A stretch of DNA of 64,000 nt from Paraspadella gotoi. Taxonomy: Eukaryota > Chaetognatha. The stretch lies in assembly GCA_051294375.1 (NCBI GenBank), contig CM119264.1, positions 24,476,664 through 24,540,663 of the forward strand, in the 5' to 3' direction. The position numbers and the translations under genes were made by a program. The notes beneath the pieces were generated by a model. It worked only from the letters and a program-made list of their open reading frames with translations, was not told the DNA's origin and ran no database searches. Shown here one piece after another: positions 58,777 to 64,000 of the stretch; position 1 is the first letter of the stretch; each line of letters begins with the position of its first letter.

Positions 58777-61418
58777 CGGAGAGACCAACAGCGACGACGA
58801 CGGCGACGACGACGGCGACGAGAACGCTCTAGGCGAAGACGAAGATCAAAACGTCGCCGACGCAATCGCCGTGAAGGGACAGATCGAGCTCGAGAAGCTG
58901 AAACAAGGTGACGACTTAATGCTGTATTAAATACTTGATACTTAATACTTAATATTACTAATAATAATTAATAGCTAAACGGCTCATCATTTCAGTATAA
59001 AGATATAAATATAAAGATTTAATTGTTGGGTTGATTCGTTAACGAAACGTATATAAAACCATCTAAACACTTTGTTTAAGAGAAACGCAAGGCCCGTAGA
59101 CTTTTGGTTTGATATCTTAGCCCTCATTATATGTTAATGATTTCATAAAAGTAAAACGAATTTAATGAGTTAATTTCCTTCACTTTTTCTTCATTTTTCT
59201 CCCCATAGTCGAAAGAGAAGAGAAGAAAAAGCTCAAGGCTCTGAATCGAATCCTGCCCAAATTAGGTAAAAATCAATTAGAAAAATAAAAAAAATTATAA
59301 TTAATTAATCCACTGGTTACCCGGAAAGAAATACAACTATATCATATCCAGATCACACAGTTGATTCAGGCACCACAGCAGAACCGAGTGTGGAGACCAC
59401 GGAGGAACAAGGAACCACAGCAGAACCGAGTGTGGAGACCACGGAGGAACCAGGAACCACAGCAGAACGAGTGTTGGAGAACCACGGAGGAACCAGGAAC
59501 CACAGCAGAACCGAGTGTGGCAGACCACGGAGGAACCAGGAACCACAGCAGAACCGAGTGTGGAGACCACGGAGGAACCAGGAACCACAGCAGAACCGGA
59601 GTGTGGAGACCACGAGGAACCCAGGAACCACAGCAGAACCGAGTGTGGAGACCACGGAGCAACCAGGAACCACAGCAGAACCGAGTGTGGAGACCACGGA
59701 GCAACCAGGAACCACGGCAGAACCCCAAACGAAGACGACCAATGAACCTCCTAGTAAAGAGTCTTCTGGAGACGAGAAGATCTTAAAGATAGTAGAAGAG
59801 GTATTTGCAACTTTTAAATGTAGTAACAATTATAGTGAAAAAAAAAAATTTTAAATGAAAGTTTGAACTTGTCAAGATTGACGTCAAAATAACTTGTTAG
59901 TATCTCACTCTTTTAACTATTACATCAGTATATTTGATACTTTGATTAATTTTTGTTATGTCGGTGACCAATTTTTTTTAAACGTTAACGATATGTGTGG
60001 CAAGGTGACGTTGAGGTTCTAAGATCGTGAGACTTGGTGATTAATCACTTAAGGATCCGGATCGCAGGGAAGGCTTAACGTTGGTCTTAATGATTAGACT
60101 GTTTAATTTCTCAGTACCATAATGTATTATCTACATTTGAGACTTAATTAAAAACATTGAAGAATAAAGTTTAAATCAGATTTATTCTTTTTGAGAGTAA
60201 AAGCCAGACTGAATGAATCAGTTTACAATCAATAATAAGGAAGGCAATCATTAAACAAAATAATAATTCATAGTGACATCTTGTGTTGAATTTGGTGTGA
60301 TCCTTGGGAGAAGACAAAAGTCTTGATAATTCATTAAAGGTTTAAGTAAGGATTTCTAAGTTGACTTCTGGTAGTTGACTGGTTGGCCCAGGTCGCTCGG
60401 TCAAGGCATCCCAAGTCCTTGGTCCCGGGTTCAACTCCCGGAGCGGATGAATTATTTTTATATAGAAATTAATTTGATCGAGGTGGCTACATATGCATAA
60501 TATGCATAATATGCATAACATGCATTGCATATAAATAGGGGGAAAAAGAATACGACAGAATATTCTGACTACTCCTCTCCTAAAACTGCCTCTATCACGC
60601 CCCCCCCCCTGTTAAGGTGGTCGACAACATCGCGGGCTCCTTGAAGATGACCCTTACCACGGATTTGAAGAACATCATCGGGAAGAAGATCGTCCAGTTT
60701 ATCTCGAAGGCGAAGGATATAACGAGAAAGGCTGCGGCGGACGACGTGGGCGGAAAGAAGAGACTCGATTGGGTTCGATTGGGGTCGAATCTTCGACAGG
60801 AATTCCAGGGTAAGAATTTATTTTGAATTGGATTTGATTGAGAATTGGACTTAATTTGAATTGGATTTAATTTGGATTGGATTTAATTTGGATTGGATTT
60901 AATTAAGAATTGCTTTAATTTGAATTGGATTTAATTTGAATTGGATTTGATTGAGAATTGTTTCTTTTGTGGTCGGAATTTTAACATTTTTAGCTCTGAG
61001 AAGGAAGTTGATGGGTAATAATTTGCTACGTTGGTTCCCATTTGTAGTAATATGAATGTGTAGAGTGTTGATGCATGCATTGAACCGGTAACAAAAGAGA
61101 TTGAGCGCAATTGGTAAATGCTATGAAAATTAGTCGAGTATATGTTTCAATATTTAGTATAGAGGGAGAAAGGATATACAATTATACATATTGTTTGTAT
61201 GAAAGCACTGTTTAGTGGGTAAATATAATGATTAGAAATTTAAAACAGCGAGTTAGTAAGTTGATATAAACTTAAACATCCATCAAACAGACATGGTCAG
61301 CAAGTCGGATGAGCTGAGGCAGATGGTCCAGCATTACCAAAATCTACGGGCCCATTCTTCCTCTGTCAAAGATCTCATTCAAAAGGTCGTCAACCTCGTC
61401 AAAGAACATTCCTCGTAA
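58317..61418 (+). CDS. Secreted acidic/Thr-rich repeat protein, six exons, complete
   Basis: Exons 58317-58395, 58572-58907, 59209-59265, 59352-59800, 60617-60809 and 61291-61418 all have GT/AG borders and matching phases (1,1,1,0,1), giving 1242 bases and about 413 residues. Exon 1 encodes a signal peptide (MTKHLVVLLFFGLLYLGLVS). Exon 2 is acidic with a pure Asp run (VGEVNSDDDD, then DENALGEDEDQN). Exon 3 is a short Lys-rich helix. Exon 4 holds about eight 14-residue repeats GTTAEPSVETTEEP, likely O-glycosylated. Exons 5-6 form a helical, Lys-rich C-terminal domain (LKNIIGKKIVQFISKAKD, DLIQKVVNLVKEHSS) without cysteines. It is probably an extracellular matrix, mucus or mineral-associated protein; that role is inferred from composition only. 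The ATG is the first in frame before the signal peptide. Confidence 0.8.
59367..59725 (+). repeat. 42-bp coding minisatellite, 8 units plus a partial
   Basis: Consensus starts GAACCACAGCAGAACCGAGT and codes for the 14-residue repeat. Units 3, 4 and 6 contain single-base insertions or deletions, so the middle of the array reads RNQEPQQNRVWRP in the sequence as given. The changes cancel, and the exon stays in frame overall. Confidence 0.92.
59830..60370. other. Intron 4, AT-rich
   Basis: Intron sequence between 59801 and 60616. Apart from the tRNA-like element at 60371 nothing is recognised. Confidence 0.6.
60371..60450 (+). mobile_element. tRNA-like / SINE head within intron 4
   Basis: A box A-like TTGGCCCAGGTCGCTCGG and a perfect T arm CCGGGTTCAACTCCCGG at correct spacing. 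The stem partners for an acceptor are poor, so a tRNA-derived repeat is more likely than a tRNA gene. Confidence 0.45.
60823..60962 (+). repeat. Tandem repeat in intron 5, unit TTTAATTTGAATTGGA
   Basis: About eight imperfect copies of a 16-18-base unit begin just after the exon 5 donor. Confidence 0.9.
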
Positions 61419-61452
61419 AGCGAAGGAGGCGCTGAGAGTCGTTTTCACTTTC

Positions 61453-61458
61453 AATAAA
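61453..61458 (+). promoter_or_regulatory. Poly(A) signal AATAAA
   Basis: It lies 35 bases after the stop codon of the secreted protein gene, a short but normal 3' untranslated region. Confidence 0.7.
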
Positions 61459-61566
61459 CAAAAGGGAAATTTTTTTTGATATGAACGTTATTTGTTATTT
61501 TTTATATGAAAGATGATTTATATAATATAATAATGAATAGCTGAGAGAAGATGAGGAAGAAGAAGA

Positions 61567-61586
61567 TAGAGAGAGAGAGAGATGAG

Positions 61587-61637
<51 letters not shown>
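61567..61637 (+). repeat. (GA)n microsatellite
   Basis: About 70 bases of GA with one ATGAGCGA interruption. Confidence 0.93.
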
Positions 61638-61638
<1 letters not shown>

Positions 61639-61877
61639 CTGTTTTAGTAGCGAAATCTTAGGAAGTATGTTTATTTGATTTCTACAATTTTTCTGATTGA
61701 TCTTAAAGCACATTTCGCTTTTGGCCGAAGTTTTAAGATCAATCAGGTAACTAATAGGTGATGAGTGATAAATTTTTTTCAACGTTTCCCTGGTAACCAA
61801 TTATGACATTACAAATAAAGTAACATTTCTTGCTTTTCATTGTAACCAGTAAGCCACCTTAATTCACACTTAATAGA

Positions 61878-61881
<4 letters not shown>

Positions 61882-61941
<60 letters not shown>

Positions 61942-61968
61942 AGAGAGAGAGAGAGATGAGGAGAGAGA
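61882..61968 (+). repeat. (GA)n microsatellite
   Basis: About 85 bases of GA. Confidence 0.95.
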
Positions 61969-61974
61969 GTGATA

Positions 61975-62141
61975 ATTCTCGTCGACCGACCCAATCGAAT
62001 TTGTCTTTCGGAAGAAGAACCTGCTCTGAGCTTCGAGGCTTCCAAACGCAAAATCGTTCGTCCGTCTTTTTTTGGGCTTTAAAAGGCGGTAGGAAACGAA
62101 GCCCGCCGACCTTGAGAGGAAAAAGTGTTTCGGCCCAGGGT
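61975..62141 (-). CDS. Possible exon, strand uncertain
   Basis: The minus strand after GATCCAATTAG reads APWAETLFPLKVGGLRFLPP, FKAQKKTDERFCVWKPRS and PKDKFDWVGRREL before a CT repeat, a natural-looking composition. Plus also reads SRRPTQSNLSFGRRTCSELR. No domain is recognised. Confidence 0.27.
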
Positions 62142-62249
62142 GCTAATTGGATCAAGAAGAGAGAGAGAGAGAAGAGAGAGAGCAGTGTTAGAGAGTGGTA
62201 GAGAGTGAGGGCGACGCCTGTGCGGTGGGTGAGTTTGAAAGTCCGGGTC

Positions 62250-63190
62250 TCGTGTTTTGTGTCCACTTTTGTGGTGTCCAATTCCTGCTTCTTTTTTTTT
62301 TATTCTTTGTCGCTTTTGCTTCCCTCCCAATTGCGATTCGCAACTATGAGTCATACGTCGTTGCTTAGATAATCGACCGGAAGTACTTTCTTTAATGGAG
62401 ATTTTCGTTAAATCTGACTACCAAACAATGTCAACGCCCCTGGGAATAATTTCAGGTAAAAAATAGGTGATGTAATAAACACTCGTATTCCGGATATGCC
62501 TGTTGCATCTGAAAGGCTCGCATTTTTTTTCTCTTTGACAAATAACCATCATTTTGACATGCAAACCATCAGATTCATAATGGACTTGGTCCGCTCGGGC
62601 GGAAATTATTTTCGATGCCAATTTATTGTTATATATAAAATAAAGGATTTCTCATCCAATACCATATAGTCAACGCCATTTAACATATGTTGGTGATTTT
62701 ACAATAAACATTCAAATTCAGGAATCCGCATTAGCCAGTATGTTCTGAAGGGTCTTCAACGAATTTTTCTTACATTTTATGTTGTCTATTTTGATATTTG
62801 ATACGATCATTGGCGAAAGTGAATTAGTCCATTTTTGGTGAAATTTTTTATTTAAAGTAATAAGTTAAAGAGGAGCTATACGATCGGAATTCTAAGAGTT
62901 TTCATACGGGAGTCAGATTCAGTAAAAATCTATTCTATGGCGAAATCTTCGCAAAGGAAGGGGTGATTGTTCCGAAGATTGTGTGTTGATTATTTTCTTT
63001 ATATTTATGCGTTAGGCATTTTTTTTGAAACTTAATATAACAATATTGCCATCATTTCTACCTTGGCCTGGTATAAGAAATATATTAAAAAAACCTCTGG
63101 CTTTGTGTCTGTCAGAGCCTTAGTCTACGCCAGACGCGTCGCCCCGCCCAATCCCCATTCCTTAAACATCTGCACCAATTATAAATCCGC
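62250..63190. other. Non-coding AT-rich DNA
   Basis: No supported gene or structured repeat is seen. Confidence 0.5.
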
Positions 63191-63195
63191 CATGA

Positions 63196-63292
63196 TCTCT
63201 CTCTCTCTCCTCTCTCTGCTCTCTCTGCTTCTCTTCTCTACATCTCTCTCTCTCTCTCTCTCTCTTCTCTTCTCTCTCTCTCTCTCTCTTCT
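63196..63292 (+). repeat. (CT)n microsatellite
   Basis: CT-rich with GCTCTCTG and ACATCT interruptions. Frames across it are artefacts. Confidence 0.9.
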
Positions 63293-63299
63293 CGGCTTC

Positions 63300-64000
63300 C
63301 CTCGATCTTGGTTTCCAAGTCTTTCTTTTCAAATGCTTTCTCCATACCGCCTACATTTTACTTCATCTCATCTTACAGGGGCTACATCTTTGCTACACTG
63401 TTTAAAATCGTGCCCTCACCTCTGCTCCTTACTTTTGCTTCAGTTTCATTGCCGCAAATTTCGCTCGCATCTGCTCCGCTCTTTCACTTCAGCTCCACTT
63501 TAGCTCCACCGCTTTTTTTCTCTGTTTAGGAGTTGCTCTTCTTTCGAAGGAGAGATTTATTTACGACAAACATAACAAGGAAACCGCAGCTGAAGAAGAC
63601 ACCTTACTTAAATACAGATTAGGGTGGAAACGGAGGGGGGGGAAATAGAAGGGAAGATAGGAAAAGAAAAGAGAGAGTGGGAGAGAGGTTGTGGGTGAGA
63701 CAAAGTTAAAGATCAAAACGCAGACGATGTAAGGGAAAGAAACGTGGATCCCAAAAAATCTTTTTGTCTTGGATAAATCAAGGTAATTTAGACCTTTGGT
63801 GGTCGTGAGGGGACGGATAGAGACAACCAACCGCCCCCACTTTCCTCTTTTTTTCAATATTAACCCTCAGAGTCTCGGACTAGTTTTTTTTTCTCTTTCT
63901 CTCTCTTCCGCGATCTATCTTTGTCTACACGACGGAGAAAGTTCCATTACATAAATTTTTAATAACTTTTCATTCTCGCCATTTTTTCTCATTTAAAACG
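63300..64000. other. No gene supported
   Basis: The minus strand 63561-63857 is open but of pyrimidine-derived composition. Nothing firm is seen to the window end. Confidence 0.45.

Larger units (their letters stand above)
51650..58907. repeat. Duplicated block, copy 2 (partner of 5295-12797)
   Basis: About 51650-56395 is the reverse complement of 5295-10400. About 56395-58800 is direct with 10400-12797. N gaps at 52736-52894, 53650-53808, 54632-55002 and 55389-55622 fall where copy 1 has (CT)n or (GA)n. This copy then continues without a gap into the full secreted protein gene. Confidence 0.9.

Overview
The window looks like nuclear DNA of an animal, probably a marine invertebrate; the species cannot be named from sequence alone. 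The evidence for a eukaryote is spliced genes with canonical GT/AG sites, an AATAAA poly(A) signal, a Penelope-like retroelement with hammerhead-ribozyme-like termini, tRNA-derived SINE-like repeats, and dozens of long (GA)n/(CT)n, (GTC)n and (TAA)n microsatellites. There are no operons, ribosome binding sites or CRISPR arrays. Most long open frames are translated microsatellites. Real coding sequence is sparse, in short exons rich in codons ending in C or G.

Layout. 0-5.2 kb holds exon fragments. The best is a minus-strand gene ending in an SH3 domain (2239-3454). There is also an Asp/Asn-rich plus-strand terminal exon (4556-4957) and a 10-bp minisatellite running into a gap. 5295-12797 is a second copy of 51.65-58.9 kb, closed on both sides by gaps of exactly 100 N. 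Its first 5 kb is inverted and its last 2.4 kb is direct relative to the other copy, and it carries frame-broken first exons of the gene at 58.3 kb. 15.6-34.2 kb is a huge imperfect palindrome (arms 15628-24884 and 25955-34175) joined through a (CT)n run and a spacer of about 1.1 kb. 34-42 kb is microsatellite-rich with a few weak exon candidates. 42.98-45.13 kb is a 5'-truncated Penelope-like element with a GIY-YIG endonuclease remnant, flanked by inverted terminal repeats that each carry a hammerhead-like motif. 46.7-47.2 kb is a nearly pure poly(T) tract of about 480 bases. 51.65-58.9 kb is the second copy of the duplicated block.

The best gene is at 58317-61418 (+): six in-phase exons encoding about 413 residues, with a signal peptide, an Asp-rich acidic segment, eight to nine 14-residue Thr/Glu/Pro repeats and a helical C-terminal domain, followed by AATAAA. 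I recognise no family. Upstream lie a foldback element containing a hammerhead-like motif, a tRNA 3'-half-like fragment and a long purine-only stretch.

The duplicated blocks differ by single-base indels and by larger insertions. Gaps in one copy usually fall where the other has a microsatellite. This fits two haplotypes laid side by side in a draft assembly, although inversion junctions without gaps leave a real inversion polymorphism possible.
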